Assembly (NCBI GenBank): GCA_002342685.1
Contig: DDQN01000002.1
Location: 1-5,696, forward strand
Length of the DNA stretch: 5,696 nt
Direction: 5' to 3'
DNA from: Vibrio sp. UBA2441
GTDB lineage: Bacteria > Pseudomonadota > Gammaproteobacteria > Enterobacterales > Vibrionaceae
The notes under the pieces: model-generated
What the model was told of the DNA's origin: nothing
The model's input: only the letters and a program-made list of their open reading frames with translations
Databases searched by the model: none
Program-made: the position numbers and the translations under genes
Shown: positions 1-5,680 of the stretch, one piece after another
Layout of the letters: each line of letters begins with the position of its first letter
Position numbering within the stretch: position 1 is the stretch's first letter

Positions 1-20
1 GAGTCCATATACGTTCCTCA

Positions 21-30
21 ATTCCGGAAT
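21..30. repeat. 10-bp perfect palindrome ATTCCGGAAT
   Basis: The sequence ATTCCGGAAT is perfectly self-complementary and is followed by GACAG. The half GGAATGAC resembles the arms of the short dispersed palindromes (GTCATTCC…GGAATGAC) found in many bacterial intergenic regions. Only the core is symmetrical here, so membership in such a family is a guess. It lies in a gene-free stretch downstream of flgP. Confidence 0.35.
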
Positions 31-58
31 GACAGATTAACATGTATTATTCCAGCCA

Positions 59-151
59 CCGGTTACCGGTTATCGGTTATCGGTTACCGGTTATCGGTTA
101 CCGGTCACCCATAACCTATCGCCAATCACCTATTGCCTATTACTCTTCACC
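59..151. repeat. 7-bp tandem repeat array, consensus YCGGTTA, decaying to the right
   Basis: Seven contiguous heptads run from 59 to 107: CCGGTTA, CCGGTTA, TCGGTTA, TCGGTTA, CCGGTTA, TCGGTTA and CCGGTCA. To the right the motif degenerates but the phase holds: CC doublets recur at 101, 108, 115, 122, 129, 136 and 150, giving units such as CCCATAA, CCTATCG, CCAATCA and CCTATTG. About 13 units can be traced. Units starting with C form short near-palindromes with the next unit (CCGGT-T-ACCGG at 59–69). An open frame through the array (42–236, plus) translates into a 7-residue periodic peptide. It is best explained by three 7-bp units making 21 nt, not by a gene. The array starts just outside the flgP terminator. 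Confidence 0.9.
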
Positions 152-154
152 CAC

Positions 155-182
155 AAAAAAAGCGACAATATATGCCGCTTTT
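155..182 (-). terminator. Intrinsic terminator of the flgO–flgP transcript
   Basis: Read on the minus strand, the stem AAAAGCGGCA pairs with TGTCGCTTTT around a five-base loop, with one G·T wobble, and runs into seven Ts (bases 161–155). It starts about 28 bases after the flgP stop codon. On the plus strand the wobble becomes an A·C mismatch and the trailing T run is short, so it should work mainly leftward. Confidence 0.85.
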
Positions 183-209
183 AAAATCTGGTTAAATTAT
201 AACTGTCGC

Positions 210-641
210 TTAAAAAAGTGTTTGCTGCCTTTTTGAAGGAACTTGCTGCACTTCACCATAATCTCGGAGTCGATTCATTTTATCGATATCAAGCTCTAGC
301 TCCGTTACATAGCTATCTCCGACAGGATAGCTTCTGACAACTTCTGCACCACGAATAACGCCATCCACAGAACCGGACGTTGTTTCAACGCCTAAACGTT
401 GATCCTGTAAGTTGGCTCTTCCGCTAACTCGCATACCATATATTTGCTCTGCTAACTCTCTATATGCATCGATTTTAGAAGCTCTCATCGCTCTTACACG
501 CTTTTCTTCCTTCGTCTGCCCTTTCTGTTCACTTACACTAGCATAACCAACAGCAGTCATAATATTAGGTTGATTTATAGCCTGCAGCGGTTGGCACCCA
601 GCAGCAACTAATACGAAAGCGATCACTAATAACTTTTTCAT
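210..641 (-). CDS. flgP: FlgP, flagellar outer-membrane lipoprotein (LPP20 family)
   Basis: This 143-residue lipoprotein is needed, in Vibrio species, for the outer disc/H-ring structures of the flagellum and for full motility. The N terminus has two lysines, a hydrophobic stretch (residues 4–14) and a lipobox ending VAAGC, so Cys16 should be lipidated after signal peptidase II cleavage. The remainder, with a basic helix rich in Arg and Ala near the middle (KRVRAMRASKIDAYRELAEQ) followed by strand-like segments, fits LPP20-type FlgP. I chose the ATG at 639–641 because AGGAG lies five bases upstream; a GTG two codons earlier directly abuts that site and cannot use it. The Shine–Dalgarno region overlaps the flgO TAG stop and the gap between the genes is 8 bases, so the two are co-transcribed and probably translationally coupled. 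Pairing with flgO and a divergent flgT makes the identification strong. Confidence 0.9.
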   Translation of the reverse strand: MKKLLVIAFVLVAAGCQPLQAINQPNIMTAVGYASVSEQKGQTKEEKRVRAMRASKIDAYRELAEQIYGMRVSGRANLQDQRLGVETTSGSVDGVIRGAEVVRSYPVGDSYVTELELDIDKMNRLRDYGEVQQVPSKRQQTLF

Positions 642-649
642 ATTCACTC

Positions 650-1285
650 CTAAGGACGCAAGATTATAGTGTTTTTAGAATTACGATTCGGATCCGAGCG
701 AATGATAAGTCCATCTTCGGTACGTATAGTATTCATTGTGTCAAGATCCCGACCAATTCTATCAGCAGGTAAAAAGCCCTGTGCCGTTGCTACCACGATC
801 CGGCTACGCATTGCCACCACACGAGCATTAATCAAAACGCCACCTTCCTGACGAAGCATTGTTCCAGTTAATACATAAATTACTTCTTGTTCCTGAGCGA
901 GATCCTTCCAATCACGGCTCAAAGCGAAGTCACCCTGTTGAGTTACTCTAATTGAACCGGTGGTTTTAAAGTCCACCACTTTAAAACCACGCTGCTGAAG
1001 CTGAAAAATAAACGCTTCGGATACCGAGTTACCCAACCAGCTTGTTGTGTCCATTTCCTGCAGATCTACGAATGAGGTAACCGCAATGGGCGTTCTTGCT
1101 GAAATACTGGTATTTGTGGACACTAGGTCTTCAGTCATACTTTCAACAAAAAAATCCATAGTATGGCGCGGATTTTCCATTAGCATAAATCGGCTTCCGG
1201 GGTATGGTTCTTTACCATTATAAATGGGTGAATATGAGCAGGATGCCAAAAGCATCGTCACTGCCACAATAAACCATTTTCTCAT
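650..1285 (-). CDS. flgO: FlgO, flagellar outer-membrane lipoprotein
   Basis: This 211-residue protein is the FlgO partner of FlgP and FlgT in sheathed or polar flagella; in Vibrio cholerae FlgO is an outer-membrane lipoprotein needed for normal motility. It begins with a short signal sequence (MRKWFIVAVTMLLAS) and a lipobox LLASC, so Cys16 should be the lipidated residue. The conserved FlgO domain covers roughly residues 45–180: TPIAVTSFVDL, then a helix ending QQRGFKVVDFK, then strands including YVLTGTMLRQEGGVLINARV. This layout resembles other envelope proteins that pair an N-terminal 'vtsfvd' strand with a C-terminal 'l.G.y' strand. The ATG at 1285 has GGAG nine bases upstream. It is the first gene of a minus-strand pair with flgP, 8 bases apart. 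A sigma-54-like promoter lies about 150 bases upstream. No damage is seen. Confidence 0.9.
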   Translation of the reverse strand: MRKWFIVAVTMLLASCSYSPIYNGKEPYPGSRFMLMENPRHTMDFFVESMTEDLVSTNTSISARTPIAVTSFVDLQEMDTTSWLGNSVSEAFIFQLQQRGFKVVDFKTTGSIRVTQQGDFALSRDWKDLAQEQEVIYVLTGTMLRQEGGVLINARVVAMRSRIVVATAQGFLPADRIGRDLDTMNTIRTEDGLIIRSDPNRNSKNTIILRP

Positions 1286-1364
1286 TATCTTGATCTCCAG
1301 ATATACTTGGTGCCATAAGCAAATGAAACACGTCTAGAATACGAATATCTCTCTTTATTGATTC

Positions 1365-1381
1365 TGGAACGTTCTTTGCTT
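1365..1381 (+). promoter_or_regulatory. Sigma-54-like promoter for flgT
   Basis: TGGAACG-TTCT-TTGCT matches the sigma-54 consensus TGGCACG-N4-TTGCW at all but one defined base and keeps the diagnostic GG-N10-GC spacing (GG at 1366–1367, GC at 1378–1379). Transcription would start near 1391, leaving a leader of about 77 bases before the flgT ATG. Class III flagellar genes of polar flagella use sigma-54 with the activator FlrC; that flgT is under such control here is inferred. Confidence 0.72.
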
Positions 1382-1436
1382 CTCTAATTTTGCATTTATT
1401 TAGAAAGCAGCACCGAAATCAGCTACTAGAATTACA

Positions 1437-1452
1437 AGCAAAAAACATACCC
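1437..1452 (-). promoter_or_regulatory. Candidate sigma-54 promoter for flgO–flgP
   Basis: On the minus strand, GGGTATG-TTTT-TTGCT has the GG-N10-GC spacing (GG at 1451–1450, GC at 1439–1438), a perfect -12 box and a weaker -24 box (four of seven bases). A start near 1426 would give a leader of about 140 bases, long for this gene pair. It lies downstream of the flgT promoter and points towards it. Another site near 1315–1301 (TGGCACC) lacks the GC of the -12 box and would start inside the ribosome-binding region, so I prefer this one. Confidence 0.5.
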
Positions 1453-1467
1453 AGTTTGGAAACTTAG

Positions 1468-2604
1468 ATGAAAAAACAAATAATCAGCGTTGGATTTTTA
1501 ATATTAAGCATAACTTTCAGTAAGTTAGCACTTTCAGAGTGGTATGAAGTTACTGGGACTACTAACTATGTTTCATCCGAAGAAACCGCGAGAGTAAACG
1601 CACTGGAAGATGCTTTATACCAAGGTATGAAATTTTCAGGTGCCGATATTGGCTCGCTTAGCTCATTGCGTCCTTTCCTTGAAGAAAAAAGAACTGAATA
1701 TCAATTCACTAACCATGAAGTCCGGTATATACGGGTATTAAAGTCTAAAACCGATAACGGGAAAATGGTAATGCAGGTGCAGATGGACATTTACCCTTCG
1801 GCAACAGATTGCCATGTTAATCAATATAAAAAGACTTTTTTAGTCGGCAATATTGATATCGCCTCTCCTCAACAAGCCGTCATGGGCCAAATCTACGATG
1901 TAGGCGATGACTTTAGTCATGTGTTAAACCGACAGCTTGATCAAGAATCCATCAGCTTTGTTTCTGTTGGTACAACCGATTACGCGATCAATAAAAAAGA
2001 TCCTGAACGCCTTAAAATGATTGCTCAAGACATGAATGCGCAATACATCATTGGCGGAGTCGTCACTGATTTGACGGCAACCGTAGAAAAAAAACTGCTT
2101 AGAGACAACACCATCAACCGTCAGTTTGCTCTGGAAATGAAAATTTACGACGGGAAAACAGGCCAGGAAGTATACAGCAAGGCATATCGTGAAGTTGCAC
2201 AATGGCCATTTCCAAAGTCGAGCCAGGTAGATACTCGCAGTGCTCGATTTTGGGCATCTACATATGGACAAATGCTGTTGAGAGTTAGTCGCAGAATCAT
2301 GCTCGATTTAGAATCAGAACTGTCCTGTAAAATAACGCTGCCTGAAGTGATCGCAAAAAATGGCAATACTATCACCATGGATTTAGGTCGAATTCACGGG
2401 GTTAATGTGGGAGACAAGCTACAACTTTGGCACACGGGTTCATTTATAGATCAATCTGGCTTGCCAAGAAATCGTGTATCACAGAGTGAAATAACCTTGA
2501 CGGTTAACCGAACCTACGATCAAGAATCAGAACTCATCGTTGATCAACCTCAATTAGCGCAAAGCATACAAGTGGGCGATGTGATGCACAAAGAGATTAA
2601 ATAA
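1468..2604 (+). CDS. flgT: FlgT, periplasmic H-ring protein of the flagellar motor
   Basis: In Vibrio alginolyticus FlgT builds the H ring around the LP ring and helps place the MotX/MotY T ring, on which stator assembly depends. This 378-residue protein starts with a Sec signal peptide (two lysines, hydrophobic residues 5–22) with likely cleavage after ALS at residue 23. The three expected domains can be followed: an N-terminal domain with the helix ARVNALEDALYQGMKFSGAD (41–60), a middle domain from Cys115 through the motif QQAVMGQIYDVGDDFSHVL (135–153) to Cys287, and a C-terminal domain (about 292–375) with NGNTITMDLGRIHGVNVGDK, a small beta-barrel-like fold. Cys115 and Cys287 are the only cysteines. 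The ATG has GGAAA seven bases upstream. The gene is divergent from flgO–flgP, with a sigma-54-like promoter in front and a bidirectional terminator behind. Length and domain order are normal. Confidence 0.93.
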   Translation: MKKQIISVGFLILSITFSKLALSEWYEVTGTTNYVSSEETARVNALEDALYQGMKFSGADIGSLSSLRPFLEEKRTEYQFTNHEVRYIRVLKSKTDNGKMVMQVQMDIYPSATDCHVNQYKKTFLVGNIDIASPQQAVMGQIYDVGDDFSHVLNRQLDQESISFVSVGTTDYAINKKDPERLKMIAQDMNAQYIIGGVVTDLTATVEKKLLRDNTINRQFALEMKIYDGKTGQEVYSKAYREVAQWPFPKSSQVDTRSARFWASTYGQMLLRVSRRIMLDLESELSCKITLPEVIAKNGNTITMDLGRIHGVNVGDKLQLWHTGSFIDQSGLPRNRVSQSEITLTVNRTYDQESELIVDQPQLAQSIQVGDVMHKEIK

Positions 2605-2630
2605 CCTCATCAAGTTAAGTAACCAATTAA

Positions 2631-2659
2631 AAAATGGCTCCTGATTTAGGAGCCATTTT
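2631..2659. terminator. Bidirectional terminator shared by flgT and the chemoreceptor gene
   Basis: A perfect 12-bp stem (AAAATGGCTCCT with AGGAGCCATTTT) closes over a five-base loop, GATTT. The A/T ends provide a T run on either strand: TTTT on the plus strand and TTTTTTAATT on the minus strand. It sits 26 bases after the flgT stop and 24 bases after the stop of the converging chemoreceptor gene, so it should end both transcripts. Confidence 0.92.
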
Positions 2660-2683
2660 AGATTTGAAGACAGCAGATTAAAA

Positions 2684-4657
2684 TCAGCTCGTTTTAAACT
2701 GCCCGGCCAAATTCTGCAATTGATCCGCCAGACTCGTCTGTTCTTTAGCCGCCAACGCTATTTGTTGTCCGCTGTCAGCCGTAACCTGAACACTCTCGCT
2801 AATACTTTGAGCATTGGAAGAGATCTCCGTGCTGACGGTTACCTGTTGATCAGCCGCTGTTGCTATCTGAATAGCCATTTCTCTTATTGAATCTATAGAT
2901 TCAACCACAATGGCTAAGGTTGATTGCACCTCTGCCGTTTTTTCTACACTTGAGGTCGCTAACTGTTTAGCATCCCTGACTTGTTCAAAAGCGCTATCAC
3001 TGAACTGTTGCAGTTTCTTAACCATTGATTCAATTTCCAATGTAGATTCCTGAGTTCGTTGTGCCAAAGACCTCACTTCATCGGCAACCACGGCAAAACC
3101 ACGCCCCTGCTCCCCAGCCCTTGCGGCTTCAATTGCCGCATTTAAAGCCAATAAATTGGTTTGTTCGGCAATGCCCTGAATGACATCAACCACGCCCGAA
3201 ATACTACCGCTACTTTCATGCAGCTCGGTAATGGTCTCCGAAACAGAATCAATTCGGGTTGATACGTTGTTAATCGCTTCTGTTGATTCATCAACGATTC
3301 GGCTGCTATCCGAAATTAACTCGTTGGCCGAGTTTGCCTCATCGGAAGTTAACTTTATATTACCCGCCACTTCTTTAATCGAAACACTCATTTCTTCCAT
3401 AGCACTGACAACTAAAAGCACTTGAGTCTGCTCTTTCTTTAACAGCTCAGCGTTCTCAGTCACTGTCACTGTAGACTCTTCTGACGCTGCCGCTAATTGT
3501 TCACTGGACTGAGCAATAATATGTACTGTTTCCGTGATTGAATCTAACATCTTATTTAGATTATTCGCAATCATACCCAGCTCATCACGACTTACAGCAT
3601 CACACCTTAATGCCAAGTCTTTGTCTGCCGCTTTCTCCATCGTATTATTCAACCAAGTAACTTGGGTAGTGACTCCTCTAAGCAACATCAAACTGAAATA
3701 GGAAGAAAGGGTAATTAATAACAATGAAACGATAAGGTACAACCAAAACGTTTTTTGACTAGTCGTTACCGTAGTTTCAGATAACAGCAATATCTCCTGA
3801 GTCAAATTCTCTTCGAGCTGTTTAAGCAGGTTGATACGTTTTGTTGATTGCGCAAACCACTCTTCTGCATTCTGGGCTAAGTCATCTGAAAACGCTTTCG
3901 TACGATAACCTTGAACTTGTTTAACCGAAGCTTCGGACAGCATATTTTTATACAATCGAATATGTTCTGAAGATGCATAGATTTGAAAGGTAGCAAAGTA
4001 AGTATTTTGTTCACTCACTAATTGGACAAACTTCTTAAACATACCCGGACCAAATTTACCCTGACCGAACGTATTACTTAATACTGCTCTTTCTATTCCA
4101 GCTCTTTCCTTTCCCTGCAAAAATTCGTAATACGCAGCCAAACCTCGGCTAATCTCTGCCACTTCAGATATACGTACCGCTAACCCAGGAATTGAAAGTA
4201 ATTGACTATTTAACGTGGTATAGAATTTCAACGCGTCACCCAGAGTTGTTTTCTGGTTGGTAATGCCACGTCTCATTGACTCTATCTGTCCTATCATCGC
4301 ATTAGAATCCTGAACCACTTGCCAAAGCTCTCTATGCACCTCTAGCTCTTGACTCCGAGAAGCCAGATAGCTCTTTAAGTCTTCTAAACGCTTATCCGTT
4401 TCCTTCCGTTGCATAGGTAACTTTGATGAAAAGTTCTTACCCTTTGATCCCAAGTAACCCGCCGACATACCCCGCTCTTTTTGTAGCTCATGAACGAGCC
4501 GACTATTGTATGCAGATAACTCAACAAAGTTATAAATTACATTTGCTGAATTTTTAACCTGATTACTAACAAAAATTTGCATACCAGCGAAGTAGCACAA
4601 GGCAACGATAATTGGCAATACAACCAGTAGTAGCTTTTGTCTGACGTTTAATTGCAT
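2684..4657 (-). CDS. Methyl-accepting chemotaxis protein with NIT-type sensor domain
   Basis: This is a transmembrane chemoreceptor signalling to CheA/CheW. Residue numbers are for the 657-residue form. TM1 spans about 9–30. The periplasmic region (31–303) is a helical NIT (nitrate/nitrite-sensing type) domain, with the two family motifs HELQKERGMSAGYL (56–69) and GKERAGIERAVLSNTFG (182–198). TM2 spans about 304–327, HAMP about 328–382, and the long signalling coiled coil follows, with the conserved tip EQTNLLALNAAIEAARAGE at 498–516. There is no C-terminal NWETF-like CheR/CheB tether. I chose the ATG at 4655–4657 because GGAA lies seven bases upstream; an ATG four codons earlier (4667–4669) has no ribosome-binding site. 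NIT domains are known to bind nitrate or nitrite in NasR, but the ligand here is unproven. No convincing sigma-28 or sigma-54 promoter was found upstream. The gene converges with flgT. Confidence 0.94.
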   Translation of the reverse strand: MQLNVRQKLLLVVLPIIVALCYFAGMQIFVSNQVKNSANVIYNFVELSAYNSRLVHELQKERGMSAGYLGSKGKNFSSKLPMQRKETDKRLEDLKSYLASRSQELEVHRELWQVVQDSNAMIGQIESMRRGITNQKTTLGDALKFYTTLNSQLLSIPGLAVRISEVAEISRGLAAYYEFLQGKERAGIERAVLSNTFGQGKFGPGMFKKFVQLVSEQNTYFATFQIYASSEHIRLYKNMLSEASVKQVQGYRTKAFSDDLAQNAEEWFAQSTKRINLLKQLEENLTQEILLLSETTVTTSQKTFWLYLIVSLLLITLSSYFSLMLLRGVTTQVTWLNNTMEKAADKDLALRCDAVSRDELGMIANNLNKMLDSITETVHIIAQSSEQLAAASEESTVTVTENAELLKKEQTQVLLVVSAMEEMSVSIKEVAGNIKLTSDEANSANELISDSSRIVDESTEAINNVSTRIDSVSETITELHESSGSISGVVDVIQGIAEQTNLLALNAAIEAARAGEQGRGFAVVADEVRSLAQRTQESTLEIESMVKKLQQFSDSAFEQVRDAKQLATSSVEKTAEVQSTLAIVVESIDSIREMAIQIATAADQQVTVSTEISSNAQSISESVQVTADSGQQIALAAKEQTSLADQLQNLAGQFKTS

Positions 4658-4660
4658 AAT

Positions 4661-4668
4661 ATTTTCCA
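4661..4668 (-). promoter_or_regulatory. Ribosome-binding site deciding the chemoreceptor start
   Basis: TGGAAAAT on the minus strand places GGA seven bases before the ATG at 4657. It overlaps the upstream in-frame ATG (4669–4667), so that earlier codon is probably part of the leader and not the start. Confidence 0.55.
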
Positions 4669-4691
4669 TACACTAACGAATACACAGTGAC

Positions 4692-4709
4692 AACTTGTTA
4701 AAGCAAGTT
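4692..4709. repeat. 18-bp inverted repeat in the chemoreceptor leader
   Basis: AACTTG and CAAGTT form a perfect 6-bp inverted repeat around TTAAAG, 34–52 bases upstream of the chemoreceptor start. It could be an operator or a weak RNA hairpin. With six pairs and no T run it is unlikely to be a terminator. A repeat this short may also arise by chance. Confidence 0.3.
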
Positions 4710-4846
4710 AATGAAATGTTAACCTGCAACGCATGTTGATGCATAGTTTTTTTATCAAAATGTTTCATTCTTTATTATGAGTCTAATATAGGTTTAACAG
4801 ATTGCTTGAAATTCAGGCGGTTAATTCCTCATTTACAATAAAATCG

Positions 4847-4875
4847 TTAGAATTCAAATAAAAAACCTATATAAT
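4847..4875 (+). promoter_or_regulatory. Sigma-70 promoter of the tRNA-Arg gene
   Basis: A perfect -10 box TATAAT lies at 4870–4875, with a poor -35-like hexamer TTAGAA at 4847–4852, 17 bases away. The start would be near 4882, eight bases before the mature tRNA. The region upstream of the -35 is A/T-rich, as in many strong tRNA promoters. Confidence 0.65.
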
Positions 4876-4889
4876 CAGGTGAAACCAAC

Positions 4890-4966
4890 GTCCCCTTGGC
4901 ACAGCTGGATAGCGCGACTCCCTCCTAAGGAGTAGGTCACAGGTTCGAATCCTGTAGGGGACGCCA
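4890..4966 (+). tRNA. tRNA-Arg, anticodon CCT
   Basis: The 77-base gene folds fully. Acceptor GTCCCCT pairs with AGGGGAC. The D arm is GCAC/GCGC-like with the AGCTGGAT loop. The anticodon stem ACTCC/GGAGT encloses the loop CTCCTAA, with anticodon CCT at 4924–4926. The T arm is ACAGG-TTCGAAT-CCTGT. The discriminator base is G and CCA is encoded. The tRNA reads the AGG arginine codon. The variable loop is short (class I). In enterobacteria the tRNA-Arg(CCT) gene argW is a well-known phage and island integration site, which is relevant because accessory-looking DNA follows here. Confidence 0.98.
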
Positions 4967-4969
4967 TTT

Positions 4970-4985
4970 TTCGTTGCGAATTTTT
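4970..4985 (+). terminator. Possible short terminator after the tRNA
   Basis: TTCG and CGAA form a 4-bp stem over a TTG loop, followed by five Ts and then TATATATAA. It starts four bases after the CCA end of the tRNA. The position and T tract suit termination, but the stem is very short, so confidence is modest. Confidence 0.45.
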
Positions 4986-5165
4986 ATATATAAAGCTCAA
5001 ACAGTACAGACTTGCCGTTCACAACTTTCTATAATTAGCCCTAATTAGGTAGTTAATTAACATATTCATTTTTATATCCCGTGATTTTTCTCCACTTAAC
5101 TTCTACTTTTTCTGAGAATGACATACTCTTTATATTAACAAACGTGTCATTTAGATAGCTGAGTG
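4986..5165. other. AT-rich spacer between tRNA-Arg and the AP2-like gene
   Basis: No gene is seen on either strand in this 180-base stretch. It holds two copies of TAATTAG (5032–5038 and 5042–5048) followed by TTAATTAA, a -10-like TATATT at 5131–5136, and an inverted repeat around that box. No integrase fragment and no repeat of the tRNA 3' end can be seen. Confidence 0.6.
5117..5151. promoter_or_regulatory. Inverted repeat AATGACA–N21–TGTCATT around a -10-like box
   Basis: AATGACA (5117–5123) and its exact complement TGTCATT (5145–5151) are 28 bases apart, centre to centre, and bracket TATATT (5131–5136), 30 bases before the start of the AP2-like gene. Half-sites placed like this around a promoter would suit a repressor or an autoregulator. 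No good -35 box is visible, so the promoter itself is uncertain. Confidence 0.35.
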
Positions 5166-5660
5166 ATGAGCAAAAGCAACCTGACAACAAACACTGGTCA
5201 ACGATTTATCTCTAAAGGCCAAACCGCCTTTAAGATCCATATCCATACACCTGACGACAAAATTCTCCACCGTTCCGTTGGATTTATTCGTCTTGGGGAA
5301 GAGAGTGCGCTGAAGAAAACCATCGAATTAAGGAATCAGCTCGGTAAAGAGATGTGGGGGAAGCACTGGAATAGACTACTCAAAGATCCCTACCTGATGA
5401 CGCGCCTGCCCCACGACTTAGAACCAAAAATAGTTTATAAGTCCAGAGATCCGTCAACAAGCGGTGGATATTACATTGCGAAATGGCGGGAGTACCTCGG
5501 CAAGGGAGAATTTAAGTATCGCAGTAAAGTTTGTTCTATTGATAAACATGGAAAACTTGCAGCGTACTCAATTGCAAAACGAGCTTTGCTTGAAGCACAT
5601 AAAGATGTGATTGATATATTGATGTTTATGGGAAGGCTAAATAGTATCGACCTTAAATAA
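5166..5660 (+). CDS. Small protein with two AP2-like halves; putative DNA-binding protein
   Basis: The function is not known. The 164-residue protein appears to contain two related units, each with about three strands and then one helix, the pattern of the AP2/integrase N-terminal DNA-binding fold. Unit one is about residues 15–68 (AFKIHIHTPDD, HRSVGFIRL, then helix ALKKTIELRNQLGKEMWG). Unit two is about 100–148 (GGYYIAKWREY, FKYRSKVCSID, then helix LAAYSIAKRALLEAHKD). A linker with LPHDLEPK joins them. The protein is basic, with no signal peptide or membrane segment, so it should be cytoplasmic. Bacterial AP2 domains usually occur in phage or mobile-element proteins, often fused to HNH nucleases; no HNH motif is present here. 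I chose ATG 5166; a GTG directly before it is possible. Neither has a good Shine–Dalgarno site. The location after tRNA-Arg hints at transferred DNA. That the gene is real is likely; the AP2 assignment is by eye. Confidence 0.68.
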   Translation: MSKSNLTTNTGQRFISKGQTAFKIHIHTPDDKILHRSVGFIRLGEESALKKTIELRNQLGKEMWGKHWNRLLKDPYLMTRLPHDLEPKIVYKSRDPSTSGGYYIAKWREYLGKGEFKYRSKVCSIDKHGKLAAYSIAKRALLEAHKDVIDILMFMGRLNSIDLK

Positions 5661-5680
5661 AAAAACCCCGCGTCCGCGGT
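5659..5680 (-). terminator. Minus-strand terminator for a gene entering from the right
   Basis: On the minus strand CCGC-GGAC-GCGG forms a GC-rich hairpin (a fifth pair is possible) followed by GG and seven Ts that overlap the stop codon of the AP2-like gene. On the plus strand the hairpin is followed by TAATGCC with no T run, so it should not end the AP2-like transcript well. It implies a converging gene just outside the window. Confidence 0.5.

Noticed and set aside
59..151. CRISPR array
   Set aside because: The repeat unit is 7 bp with no unique spacers, so it is a simple tandem repeat.
42..236. Plus-strand open frame of 64 codons with a periodic peptide
   Set aside because: Its periodicity follows from the 7-bp repeat (21 nt = 7 codons), it has no ribosome-binding site, and it runs through the flgP terminator into the 3' end of flgP.
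645..647. GTG as the start of flgP
   Set aside because: It directly adjoins the AGGAG site, leaving no spacing; the ATG two codons later is ideally placed.
669..851. Plus-strand open frame of 60 codons inside flgO
   Set aside because: It is antisense to a well-supported lipoprotein gene, with low-complexity, unrecognisable sequence.
1301..1315. Minus-strand TGGCACC as a sigma-54 -24 box for flgO
   Set aside because: No GC occurs at the required spacing (the -12 region reads TATAT), and the start would fall inside the flgO ribosome-binding region.
1924..2378. Two minus-strand open frames inside flgT (115 and 77 codons)
   Set aside because: They overlap each other and a clearly coding plus-strand gene, match no family I recognise and have no ribosome-binding sites.
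3180..3425. Plus-strand open frame of 81 codons inside the chemoreceptor gene
   Set aside because: Its Ser/Thr/Leu-rich product is the antisense shadow of the receptor's heptad-rich coiled coil.
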